Origin: Zelopaecilomyces penicillatus
Taxonomy: Eukaryota; Ascomycota; Sordariomycetes; Hypocreales; Pseudodiploosporaceae
Reading direction: 5' to 3'
Assembly (NCBI GenBank): GCA_005765155.1
Contig: VCCP01000003.1
Location: 558,001-622,000, forward strand
Length of the DNA: 64,000 nt
This document shows positions 51,713 to 61,464 of this stretch, one piece after another. Position 1 is the stretch's first letter, and the number at the start of each line of letters is the position of its first letter. The translations under genes were made by a program, and so were the position numbers. The notes below the pieces were generated by a model. It was not told the origin of the DNA. It was given only the letters and a program-made list of their open reading frames with translations, and made no database searches.

Positions 51713-53776
51713 TCAATCCTTCCCAGCTGCCACCGACGGACCTATTCTCTTATGCTTCCTCTTATCCTTTCGACTCATCAAAACCTGATCCCTCGTTCCC
51801 CTACCCCCCTCCCAAAACCCATGGCCCTTCCTACCAATAACGCTCCGGCCACAGAACCCACACGCCTCCACCGCATAGTTCTGCTCCCTGCTGCACATAC
51901 CGCAAATCATCCTGTTCGCCCACTCATTGATATGGTCCTCAGCCTCGTCATGGCACCGGTCGCACGGATGCACCCGGCTACAGCACGAGAACCGGAACCA
52001 GCGGTATGACTTGCGGTAGTGAGAGCACGTACCCCGGCCCGGCAGCGGCTCTCCCGCGTGGAGACCTAGCTTTTCTAGTTTCCGCCGGGGACCCATCGTC
52101 GGAGGCGGTAGGGAGCCCGGGGAGATGAAGAGAAATCTGACGTCGGGGATTTTAAAGGTGAATTTTGCGTGGCACTCGCGACAGATGTTGGTGGTGGTTT
52201 CGCCTCGGACGGAGACGAGTCCCTGGCTTGCAGTTGAGCATTTGGCACAAGTAGGGATAAACGTGCTGGGAAGCATGTCTACCACTTTGCATCCTGAAAG
52301 ATCGATGAAACCGGCTCTGGTGGAATGCTCGTGGACCAGCTGAGGGCTGTACTTGGCAGCTAGAGGCGTTGCACACTTCTTACAGCTTGCCGTCTTCTCA
52401 ACCTCGGGCTTGAGTCCTGTGATGTCGTTGGGAGTTTTGCATCGCTCGCACTTGACGCTGATGCTGAGCACCGACACTTGCAACAGCTCGAGGCCGTGTA
52501 GTTCCACAGAAGGAAACGAAATCATGGTGCCGTGTTCAATCGGTTTGCTGGATGGCTTTTGCACCGAACCTGCTCCGTCGTGTAACATGGCACCACCATC
52601 ATCTGCATCGTCTGAATCCGTATAATCCTCCGAAGATGACTCCTCCCCCTCCGCTCCGCCATGATGGGCTGTCCATTCCGGAGGCCGTGGAATAACTTGT
52701 ACATGACCTTTCCCTTTCGCCTCGCTCGACAGCTTGGAAGGCTCAGCTGAACCCTCTTCAGTTGCCTGCGTCTCCGTGTCTGGCACTTGCGGTATCTCAG
52801 CCTTCAGTGCCAAATCACGCGCCTGTTTAACCAAGTTGTGCAGATTCTGGGCCAGAAAATTCACATGGCTCATCAAAGTCATTTGCTTCTGGGCCGCAGC
52901 TTTCTGCACGAATAGTTCCTCAACAGGCTCTGCGTCGCTTGCTTCCGCCTCGTTCAACTGGACGCGTATATCCTGCAATGGATACAAAAGCGGCACAATC
53001 AAGTGAAGGCTGCTCACTGAGTGTAGACCAGATGGAAGCTCTGAACGCCGTTTCGGCTCAATGGGCAGCGTGAAGACGACGCCATCGGCGGACCGGCGGA
53101 ACATGGGCATCCTCCCCATTCTGGACTCAAGTTGGCGAACCTCCTGAGCCCTGCGAGCCTTTGCTTCGGTGATTTCGTCCTTGGAATATGATGGTTCTGG
53201 GACATATCGCCTTGGGGCAGGCGCTGGCACTGGCTTCGCCGGCTCAGCTACTCCTACTTCTCGCTTGTTGACTGCATCAAGATGTCGTGTGTCCTTGAAC
53301 GACACTATCTTGACAGTCTCAACCTTTTGCTCCGACAAGAAACTTTCCAGATTCTTATCCAGAGCATACACCAGGGCTGCCAAAGTCGACTGCTTCCTCT
53401 CCTCAGCCAGCCTCTCCCACCCTCTCTCAATGTTGATACTGAACCCCCTCGGGATATCCTTGTTCCTTACAAACAGCACCGGCCTTTCCTCCGGGTACTC
53501 CTCAGGAACATGAAGATCACAGACAAGGTGCGCCAGCTCAAACGGAAAGTCAGGATCCGAGGGAGCAAGCTTAAAGACCAATGACGTAGCCCCATTTGAG
53601 GTGGTCGATTCCTTGGGTGAGAATCTCTTCCTCAGTTGCTCAATGTGATAGCTACGCGGGTCCTGGGCCAGCGACTCGGGCACCGGCTTGGACACGATTC
53701 GCGAGGCTGGGGCATCAGCCACGGCCTGTTCACGGGCCAGTGGCGAGCCGTCACGATGAGTCTGAAGGGCGATCAT
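51713..53776 (-). CDS. RWD-like / CHY zinc-finger protein, 687 aa
   Basis: This single-exon gene starts at the ATG at 53,776. The N-terminal part (about 40-150) resembles an RWD domain and carries the hallmark YPEERP (residues 94-99) after a predicted beta-strand. A second RWD-like unit lies at about 225-320, with YPLQD near 265. An acidic, Ser-rich linker (about 375-395) follows. Then come zinc-binding CxxC pairs at C443/C446, C465/C468, C510/C513 and C532/C535. A CHY-type zinc finger covers about 582-645 and opens with CSHY at 584-587. The C-terminal tail is Lys/Arg-rich. CHY fingers occur in ubiquitin ligases such as Pirh2 and in yeast Hot13, and RWD domains mediate protein interactions. 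No RING finger is seen, so ligase activity is not claimed. It looks like a conserved housekeeping gene. Confidence 0.92.
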   Translation of the reverse strand: MIALQTHRDGSPLAREQAVADAPASRIVSKPVPESLAQDPRSYHIEQLRKRFSPKESTTSNGATSLVFKLAPSDPDFPFELAHLVCDLHVPEEYPEERPVLFVRNKDIPRGFSINIERGWERLAEERKQSTLAALVYALDKNLESFLSEQKVETVKIVSFKDTRHLDAVNKREVGVAEPAKPVPAPAPRRYVPEPSYSKDEITEAKARRAQEVRQLESRMGRMPMFRRSADGVVFTLPIEPKRRSELPSGLHSVSSLHLIVPLLYPLQDIRVQLNEAEASDAEPVEELFVQKAAAQKQMTLMSHVNFLAQNLHNLVKQARDLALKAEIPQVPDTETQATEEGSAEPSKLSSEAKGKGHVQVIPRPPEWTAHHGGAEGEESSSEDYTDSDDADDGGAMLHDGAGSVQKPSSKPIEHGTMISFPSVELHGLELLQVSVLSISVKCERCKTPNDITGLKPEVEKTASCKKCATPLAAKYSPQLVHEHSTRAGFIDLSGCKVVDMLPSTFIPTCAKCSTASQGLVSVRGETTTNICRECHAKFTFKIPDVRFLFISPGSLPPPTMGPRRKLEKLGLHAGEPLPGRGTCSHYRKSYRWFRFSCCSRVHPCDRCHDEAEDHINEWANRMICGMCSREQNYAVEACGFCGRSVIGRKGHGFWEGGRGTRDQVLMSRKDKRKHKRIGPSVAAGKD

Positions 53777-54320
53777 GGCCGGAGTTTTCTTTGCTGTATG
53801 TCCGACGGTAAAAAGTGTTTGTGTTTCTTTCTTTTTTTTTTCTTTTTAGAGGTTTTGTTTTTTTGGGGGGGTTCACTGAAAAGGCTGAACCAAAACGGCC
53901 GAGGCTTGTGAAACAAAAACCCAACGCCGATAACAGAGAACAAAAAGAAGAAAAGTTACAGCTTGCTATGATGTTACAACACAAGGCCAGCAAGAAGCTG
54001 CTTTATATCCGTATATCTCGACGAACATTGCTTGCTGGTGGCAACTTGAGGGGTTTCGGCGGGGTTCAGATTCATAGGTGTTGAGGCTGGTGACTCACGA
54101 TCTGGAATCGCGGGATAGCCGTAGTCTGTAATGCACTAGCAACAATGCTGTGTGACTTGCAACGATTACTGTTAGAGCGCTACCTGAGCTGGCTGACCAC
54201 GCCTGGCAACGAGCCATGCTTATCACCTCCGCCACCTTAACAAAACGCTCTCGTAGAGCTCGTGTTGACTCTTTTCCTCCCAATGCAGCAATATTTGCTA
54301 AAGTTGACTCATATACAGTG

Positions 54321-54419
54321 TCAATTGACTTGACTCCTCTCCTGCCAAGGACTTGTCATCATTATCCCGCCATGACTGCCATGGCAGGTCCTTGGCAGGA
54401 GAGGAATCAAGTCAATTGA
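54321..54419. repeat. Strong inverted repeat, 32-bp arms, possible MITE or hairpin
   Basis: The arm 54,321-54,352 pairs with 54,388-54,419 at 31 of 32 positions. The single mismatch is a C/T difference at 54,334. The loop is 35 nt. Both ends are the palindrome TCAATTGA, so no clean target-site duplication can be told apart. No protein is encoded. It could be a miniature inverted-repeat element, a hairpin RNA source or a replication-associated palindrome. It lies about 545 bp upstream of the CHY gene start. Confidence 0.75.
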
Positions 54420-54720
54420 AGGGAGAGGCCGTCGCTTTGCACTGCACCCTCGGTAAATATTGCGAAATTGGATCGCATACCAGACACCCTCTTCGACTTC
54501 TCCCCCCAAGCAAACGGATCTCCTGAAAGCCGTGGCCACAGACGTAGGTGTCCCTTCCGAATTATGTTCCTTTTCCCTTCCCATTGGGTGGCGGGGAGAA
54601 ATACCCCTGACCAACCTGGATCGATCATCGCCCAACCCCAGCCTAACCTGAGCTGATCATGGAGGATTATGTGGCTGACAGGGGCGGTCGACCATATCAG
54701 TCGAGGTCTACGGGTCGTCG

Positions 54721-54722
<2 letters not shown>

Positions 54723-54768
<46 letters not shown>
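54723..54768. repeat. (TG)23 microsatellite
   Basis: Twenty-three uninterrupted TG units make this the longest simple repeat in the window. Z-DNA formation is possible in such tracts. Confidence 0.95.
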
Positions 54769-54769
<1 letters not shown>

Positions 54770-55664
54770 CTTTTAGGAGAAAACATTCGTATTATTGTTG
54801 AGTTCTGATCAATGATGCTCCCTCGACTCGATTTGTATCCCGGCTGGCAAACCAAACAAAAAATGAAAAATGAAAAAAGAGAGAAGAACAAAAGAAAGTC
54901 AAGTCTGTTCGCATCCTCCCAATCTCCCCCAAGTGGCCCAGACTGGTCGTCGCCAAGACCCAAGAAAGGACCCGAAAGGCTGAACAGAAAAAGCAACATT
55001 TTGCTGTCGGCCATCGTCCAGCAGGAGGTGACATCGCCGTGTGTTGTTTCTCTCTCACCCAGCCCTACCAGTGCAACATCAGCCAATTCCTCCTCCATAC
55101 AATTATTTCACTCGCCTCTTTTTTTTTACCCTACCAAATCTCAATCATCTTGTAACACCTATTCTAACAGCGTAACTTTCATCATTTACAAACCCCATAA
55201 TTCCATGCAGAGATAGGGAGAAGGAACACGTCCCAAACTCTGAGTTGGCCATCAGCAACAAAACTCTTCCGGACCAGCAGCTTTTTTTCGCTGTCGTGGC
55301 ACCGTTGGCTGAGTTGTTTCTTTTTCGTCGGGGCGTCGGGGGGGCGCGCCTTGCGGGTTCCGCTTTTGAACAATGGGCGCCTCTCCTTCCTGCCGTCCAT
55401 GCTTTTTACGGCGTTCTTGTAAGATCGTTTGGATGCATGTCTTAGGCCAGCTTCGCCACTTGCTGGCCTTGGAAATGTCCAAGCAACAAACCACAGTGCT
55501 CTGTTACTGCTGTAGTGTTGATGTTGTTGAGAAGCCATCTGGTTAGCCTCCTGGGAGGTTGCATGATGGAGGCCATTTTTTACCCCTGGTCGGTTGTCAC
55601 CGCTTTGCTTCCTTGTTGTGCTGTTACGAAGCTACGTGAATGTTTGTATCCCTTGGATTTTGGG

Positions 55665-55670
55665 TATAAA
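55665..55670 (+). promoter_or_regulatory. TATA box of the hydrophobin gene
   Basis: TATAAA stands about 139 bp before the hydrophobin ATG and is followed by a CT- and CA-rich leader typical of highly expressed fungal genes. Confidence 0.7.
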
Positions 55671-55803
55671 TGGAGGCATCTGCCTCCCCTCAGAAACCAA
55701 TATCTTATCTTCATCAGTCCCATCTCATCATTCCATCTTCAATACTCTTCTACAAACACCCTTTCCAATAACCAATCTTCTCTTCAACACCACATCATTC
55801 AAA

Positions 55804-56235
55804 ATGAAGTTCTTCGCTACCCTCGCCCTCGTCGCTGGAGCCATCGCCGCCCCCGCCACCTTGGAGGACCGAACCGGCGGCGGATCCAGCGGATCAGTCT
55901 GCAACCCCGGCCTCTACAGCAACCCCATCTGCTGTGCCACCGATGTCCTCGGTGTCATCTGCCTTGATGGCGATGTCCGTAAGTTTTCCCCAAAGCGACA
56001 TATACTCCAGTTAGCTGGTTCATATACTGATATACTCTCTCCAGCCAACCAACGACCCACAAGTGCCAGGAACTTCCGCGACATCTGCGCCGCGAAGGGC
56101 CAGCAGGCTCGTTGCTGTGTCCTGCCTGTGGTAAGTAACAACAAAAGATGAATCTATGGAGGCTTTACAAGCTAACTTGATTGACTACAGATTGGCCAGG
56201 GTGTTCTCTGCATTGCCGCTGTCGGCGCCAACTAA
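55804..56235 (+). CDS. Class II hydrophobin, 101 aa, three exons
   Basis: Exons are 55,804-55,978, 56,045-56,130 and 56,191-56,235. The introns are 66 and 60 bp with GTAAGT donors, and a CTAAC branch site lies at 56,172-56,176. A signal peptide covers residues about 1-16 (cleavage near AIAA) and is followed by a Gly/Ser-rich spacer. The cysteines are C33, C43, C44, C53, C73, C82, C83 and C94. Around them are PGLYSNPICCATDVLG and a CCVLPV segment, both typical of class II members such as HFBI/HFBII and cerato-ulmin. Spacing is x9, x8, x19, x8, x10; the usual class II values are x9, x11, x16, x8, x10, so C4 sits three residues early while the C3-C5 distance is kept. The protein is secreted and assembles at hydrophobic-hydrophilic interfaces on hyphae or conidia. 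A TATA box and CT-rich leader suggest strong expression. Confidence 0.95.
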
Positions 56236-59068
56236 ACGAAAAGAGAAGCATGCTCTGGGTCTTGGTATATATAAGCTCGCTCAAAGTCAAGGATATATGA
56301 GTGTGCTGTGGCCAGAGTGATTCTTGCGAATGTCTAATGATACAATGGTATGGGAATGGGAATCGGTTTATGATGAGTGTCTAGTACTTTCACATTAATA
56401 CAAGATTATATTTGACAAGTCTTTCTGGATTCTTTATACTTTTGTTTCTTTATCAACGTAGTCTGTAACAAATGAATATCTTCGTGGTGATTCATGTGAT
56501 TTGATCGGTTGTATATCACAAAAAATATATTTTGGACGACATCTATCTACAATATATAATCTAGATAGGTAATTGACGATGAGGTCATGCGCAACGAGAA
56601 TACGGGTTAATAGTTGGATAATGCTGCAGTAGGCGATCGTGATGAATTGGTACCTCTTGATCATTACGCACTCAATTAGATAAAGGAACGTGCAAATCTG
56701 GATACTTTAAAAGGCAGATACATGTAATTGACTGCCAGCAGACGATGCTTTTGAAGAGGCCACCAGCATCCTCTTGGATCTATTGAAGCGCATGCGACAT
56801 GACTATAGGATCACGGTTATTAACACATTTTACGCATGCTATTATACGTATAGAGATAATGCAATCTCAATGTCATGTTCTGACAGTCTATCCACAAATG
56901 CATGTGCTGGAGCGATTCATGGATTGGTTGGTACTGGAAATCATTGAGCACGAACGACAGGAGTATAATTACTAAAATCCCATTTTGCAGAATCTCTGAT
57001 CGTTTTCTGATCTTTCTTATTTAAATATAATTGATGTTATCTTGTACAGAAGTTTAAAATTGGGACGTTGGACCCTGCAGACACGGCCCGCGAAACACGG
57101 CAGGCTGCCGAGTTGCGGATGTAAGCTCAAGGTCTCGGCTCAGCTGGGATCGGCCCCCACAGTCAAATCATGTTGAAGATATTGTCTCAAGTGGTAGCTG
57201 TCTAATCCATAATTACGCTGAAGTAATGGTTCTAGAATCTGGGTGCTATTGGAGGTGCGTTGATGCGCAGGGAGCAGATCATGTCCAACGGGGGAGCAAC
57301 TCCACTCTCCTACCCACTGGGCTACGTTGGAAATGTCAGCACCTTCCTTTGCGATACATGCCAGTTGTTTGTACTTATATGGATTATATGGAGTATTCTT
57401 GAATTCTACAAGTAGGCGTTCCCGCACGTTTATCTAGCATTGAGTAACACAAAATCCTCATTTTACCAATCAAAGCCACTCTGTAGACTGTCCTTTTGAC
57501 TGATCCGAGGTCTCTCCCAAGTGCTTTATGGAGAACTAATTCCACAATTTAATGTTCTTGTACCTTAGCAAATATGAAGAGCCGACAACCGTGCACAAGG
57601 TTTCGAGACGGAGTGCTCTGTGAGTAAAATAGACTGGCAAAATTTAGCGCTTTAGAATGTAAACTATGTGATGTACATTCCAAGTCCAATCTCGGGGGCA
57701 AGTCATTTATTGACTTTGAGATATTCCATTCATGACACTATTCTGGACTAAATATGCTGAAAAACTATCCTGACTAATAGATAGCTTAAAGAGAAGCAAA
57801 ACTGCTGGAGACTTGGGTGACCTTAATGTCTCGGGCATGACGACAGGAAGGTAGGCACCATGTAATCAGCAATGACGCACTCTATTCTAAGTCAATCTTT
57901 TTCGTCACGTTGCGTCTTGTTGACATTTCTCAACTCAGCGACATGCATGACACCGTATCAGCACACTCCCGTCTCAAACAGCGCCCTGCCAAGACCTCTC
58001 TCATTCCTTTCTTCTCATTTTTTCTTTTACCAATTACCAAATTCAGAACTGTGCAGTACCTCATCGACGATCTGCTGAGACAGAATGACACTTGCATTAT
58101 GTTTAAAGAAGAAGAAAAAACAAAAAATCGACAACAAATGTTCCTATACATGGTCACGTTTATGAACAACGCATTCTTGCAGCAAGCGGTGAGGCTTTGG
58201 GGTCGAAGGCTTTAACACCCCCAGATCCCAGCGATTGGCTCATTCTGGGAGGGGGGCCATTCCTGGACGAAAACAAACAACGCCCTTTATTAATAATTAG
58301 TGTTCAATACAGAAATTGTCGACTATGTTGTGGAACATCCGGGGAAGTTCGGATCGTGAGCCTGCAGCGCCGGTCTGGGGGAACACGGCGTCGTCGGGAG
58401 TCCTCGAACCCGGGTCCGATGTGGAGAAGGTGGGTGGGGTATAATAATACGTACCCGAAGAATTCTGATTCCATTATGTATCCGCAAATGCCGGAGCGCC
58501 TACCCTACGTATTACTATGGGGAGACAAGAGATTGATCTGTTTTCAGTGTAGTCATTTATTGCAGACCGACAGATGGTTTATTGGAAATGAGTAGGAAAA
58601 ACCTTGAACTGCATGATATTTTAGGCAAGTGGGAGAAAAAAGCAAACAATATGCAGTGTGCGTGCTGGATCGGGGGAATGTAACACATGCCACACGGCGC
58701 GATGCGGGAGAGCACTTGCATCATGACGGAAATTAGACACTTTCTTTTTCCACTCGGCCTTTTTCTCCAAGTTTGTACAAGTTTGTTACAACAAGTTGGA
58801 AAGGGAAAGATGAGATGGCCTGTATGTCATGACTTATAAATGTAATCCGTGTAGTTTACTCACCCTATTCGAGGGTTGAGTAGTTATACACTGTGATAGA
58901 AGGCTTGTGTAAATATGTGATTTAACGGTCCGGCTGACCCGGTACCGAAGCGGCTGCCGATTTCTGAGTTGCACGACATTGGAGCGAAGAAAGAGGCTTG
59001 TCGAAGATGCATCTGGGGATGCGCCTCTTGCTAGCTCGGAGGTTAGGTCTCGTAGCTCTGAGACGTGA

Positions 59069-59133
59069 ATAATAATACTATTATAGTTATAATAAAAAAA
59101 AAACGATTATTTATTTTATTTTAATTATTATTT
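59069..59133. repeat. A/T-only patch
   Basis: About 65 bases consist almost only of A and T in ATTA, TTTTA and poly-A units. It belongs to the same class as the patches at 19,154, 37,930 and 48,945. Confidence 0.8.
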
Positions 59134-60949
59134 TGGCTGTAAAGTGAATCAGTGACTTCGTGATGGTGCAGAAAAAGCTGTGCCTGTGTCTTTCCTTGTT
59201 GGCCTCGGGCAGGCGGTGGATGGATGCCACCCTCGGATAGGTAGAGAGTGATGCCCAACGGTGTTGTCGCCTAGCCGCCTATGTATGTATGTGTGTGACT
59301 TGTTATTATTTGCCTGTCAATAAGTAGAGAAATAAACAAAAATTATTATTATTATTAATCCCGTCACAGCCCAAACATTTCTTAATATTCAAACAACACC
59401 CTTAATTTTGCCACGAGCAGCGAGCACGAGCGGCCAGCTTGAGCGGCCACCTTGATGTGTCAACTGAGCTGGGCAAGCGGACCACGCCACATCCGTTTTT
59501 GGCGTTGTTGGTGTCTTTCAGGGAGAGGGTTCAGTTTTGTCGGTGTGCAAATGCTGCTGCTGCAAGACATTCACGCTGTTGTGTGCCACCGTTTGCTGTC
59601 TTTTTTTAGCTCTTTGTAGGGGGGGCTTTGGGACCTGACAGAATGAAATGGGGTGATGGATGATGTAGGTAGCTCTACAGACGGATCGGGCAGCGTACAG
59701 GTTGTGTAAATGTCTCGGGGGCCGCAGAAATCTTCATGCTTGTTCCTGTCACAGAGCATCCAGCAACTTACCATCCATAACTTCTGCAGCACCTACAGTA
59801 TTGAACTGTCCCGCATGGCCTCCACGAAAGGGAAGGGGAGGGGGCGCGTGGGTATCCTGTGTGGCTGATGTACACACCAAAAATGGCTGATGCCGTATGC
59901 CAGAAAACGGGCCGCGACGGATTAGGATAGAACGTGTGGGTGTATGGTGTGTGTGCGTGTGTCGCCGTTGGGAATAGGGCTTCGTCATCCAGCGGTTTTT
60001 GGTTCCTCGGGGGGATGAAAACATGGAAACCTCAAAGCCCAATTTCTTGTGGATGTGATCGCTCACGAAGGGGGGAGGGAGGCTGCAGCAACGGGCCTTG
60101 CCACGTACAGCACGCATACCCGGGGGACGGACAGGATGCATGCGGCCTTGCCCTGGCCAGGGCTTGGAGATGTAAAGGCAAGGTATTCGTATGTAGATGG
60201 GTTATTATGATGAATTGCCTGGTATGCTGCGGTCTCCCATCTTGAACCGTTTTGTGATCGCTTCACCGTCTGTGATCACGCACATACACATGTGTTACAT
60301 GGACGCACATATCGTAGCACCAAGGCACAGGGCGTGTACTTTTTCACTCCCGGCACTGGAACGAGAAGGCTGGGTCTCTTTTAATGTTGTTTTCCAATGC
60401 ATAATTATTGTAAACCAACAGAAGACCCATCATTACTCTTCATTCTTCATCTTTGTCTAAGAGTCACCGCTTCCATGTTAAAGCGGATCACCAACCCCCA
60501 AGGCTGACAACACAAATACCACAAATAGAATCAGACAAAAAAACAAAAAACAAATGCAAATTCAAGACACCTAAAAAGGCGGTGCGCTTCGGGTCTGGCG
60601 CGTGCTCAGTCGGGTTTTCTGAATTGAGATAATTTCCATTCGGGAAAAAAACACCAAGAGGAGTGTGGGTAATGAACAACTAATAATACGGGGGATGACG
60701 GATCATGGAGGGTTTGCCAACTCAGCAATCGGCGGGCAGATGACCTTTGAAAAGTAACGACGGTACATGTCCTCCGTAAGGCTGCAAGCAAGGGTAAGGT
60801 GGTAGGCAGGATTCTTTTTATTCAATCAGAATCGATACGCCCAGTAATAATAATAAAACGGATGCGTGCTTCGGCACACGCCCCATCATCACCCATCCAC
60901 CCACCCGACCATAAGACACCAGGACACCAGAACACCAGACTCGAACGTG

Positions 60950-60987
60950 CAGCCAGCCCAGCCCAGCCCAGCCCAGCCAGCCAGCAG
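60950..60987. repeat. CCAGC-type short tandem repeat
   Basis: CAGCC/CAGC units repeat over about 38 bases, matching the run at 5432-5462 in unit and order. Confidence 0.85.
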
Positions 60988-61441
60988 ACACAGGGGCGGT
61001 GAAGAGAAAACGGCGAGCCGGGTATGGGCGTCCTCACAGCCGGTGTAGACGGCGTTGTTTGCGGAGAGGGGGGTGTGCCGCCAGCGCTTAAAGCCAGTGG
61101 CCATGCGATCCAAATACACTCCATCGACTAGATTACTGCAGGTGTGTTGTCTGCGTGCACCGTTTCGCTACCACATGTTTAGCCCTTGCAGGAATATTTA
61201 AAATAATAATAATCATAATAATCATGGATATTGGTATATAATTTCTGGGTAATATTTTGAACACTGACAGTTTTACTCTGCCGGATCCGTTCAATTTTCC
61301 TATTGGCCATCGAGGAAATGTAAAACAAGTTACCTCGGGAGTTGACAGCCACAACATACCCTCATCACATACGACAGTACGGGTACACCTTGGCGGACAG
61401 TCAGATCTTGTGCTTGCTATTTAAGAATTCATTACTCTAGA

Positions 61442-61464
61442 ATACTTTGAATATATCAAAGTAT
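61442..61464. other. Perfect 9-bp inverted repeat, 5-nt loop
   Basis: ATACTTTGA at 61,442-61,450 has its exact reverse complement at 61,456-61,464 around ATATA. It could be a dyad protein-binding site. No gene lies near it. Confidence 0.55.

Larger units (their letters stand above)
53777..55803. other. Intergenic with both promoters, no further gene
   Basis: About 2 kb lies between the divergent CHY gene (minus) and the hydrophobin gene (plus). It holds a strong inverted repeat (54,321-54,419), a (TG)23 microsatellite (54,723-54,768) and the hydrophobin TATA box. The rest is pyrimidine-rich and mixed sequence. Confidence 0.65.

Noticed and set aside
57574..57627. 17-codon plus-strand frame resembling the N-terminus of fungal Tc1-like transposases
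   Set aside because: It is too short, it ends in a stop, and no catalytic DDE region or terminal inverted repeats follow; the similarity rests on memory only.
61364..61395. ACATACGAC start resembling fungal 5S rRNA
   Set aside because: Similarity ends after about ten bases; the conserved internal control region and 3' end are missing.
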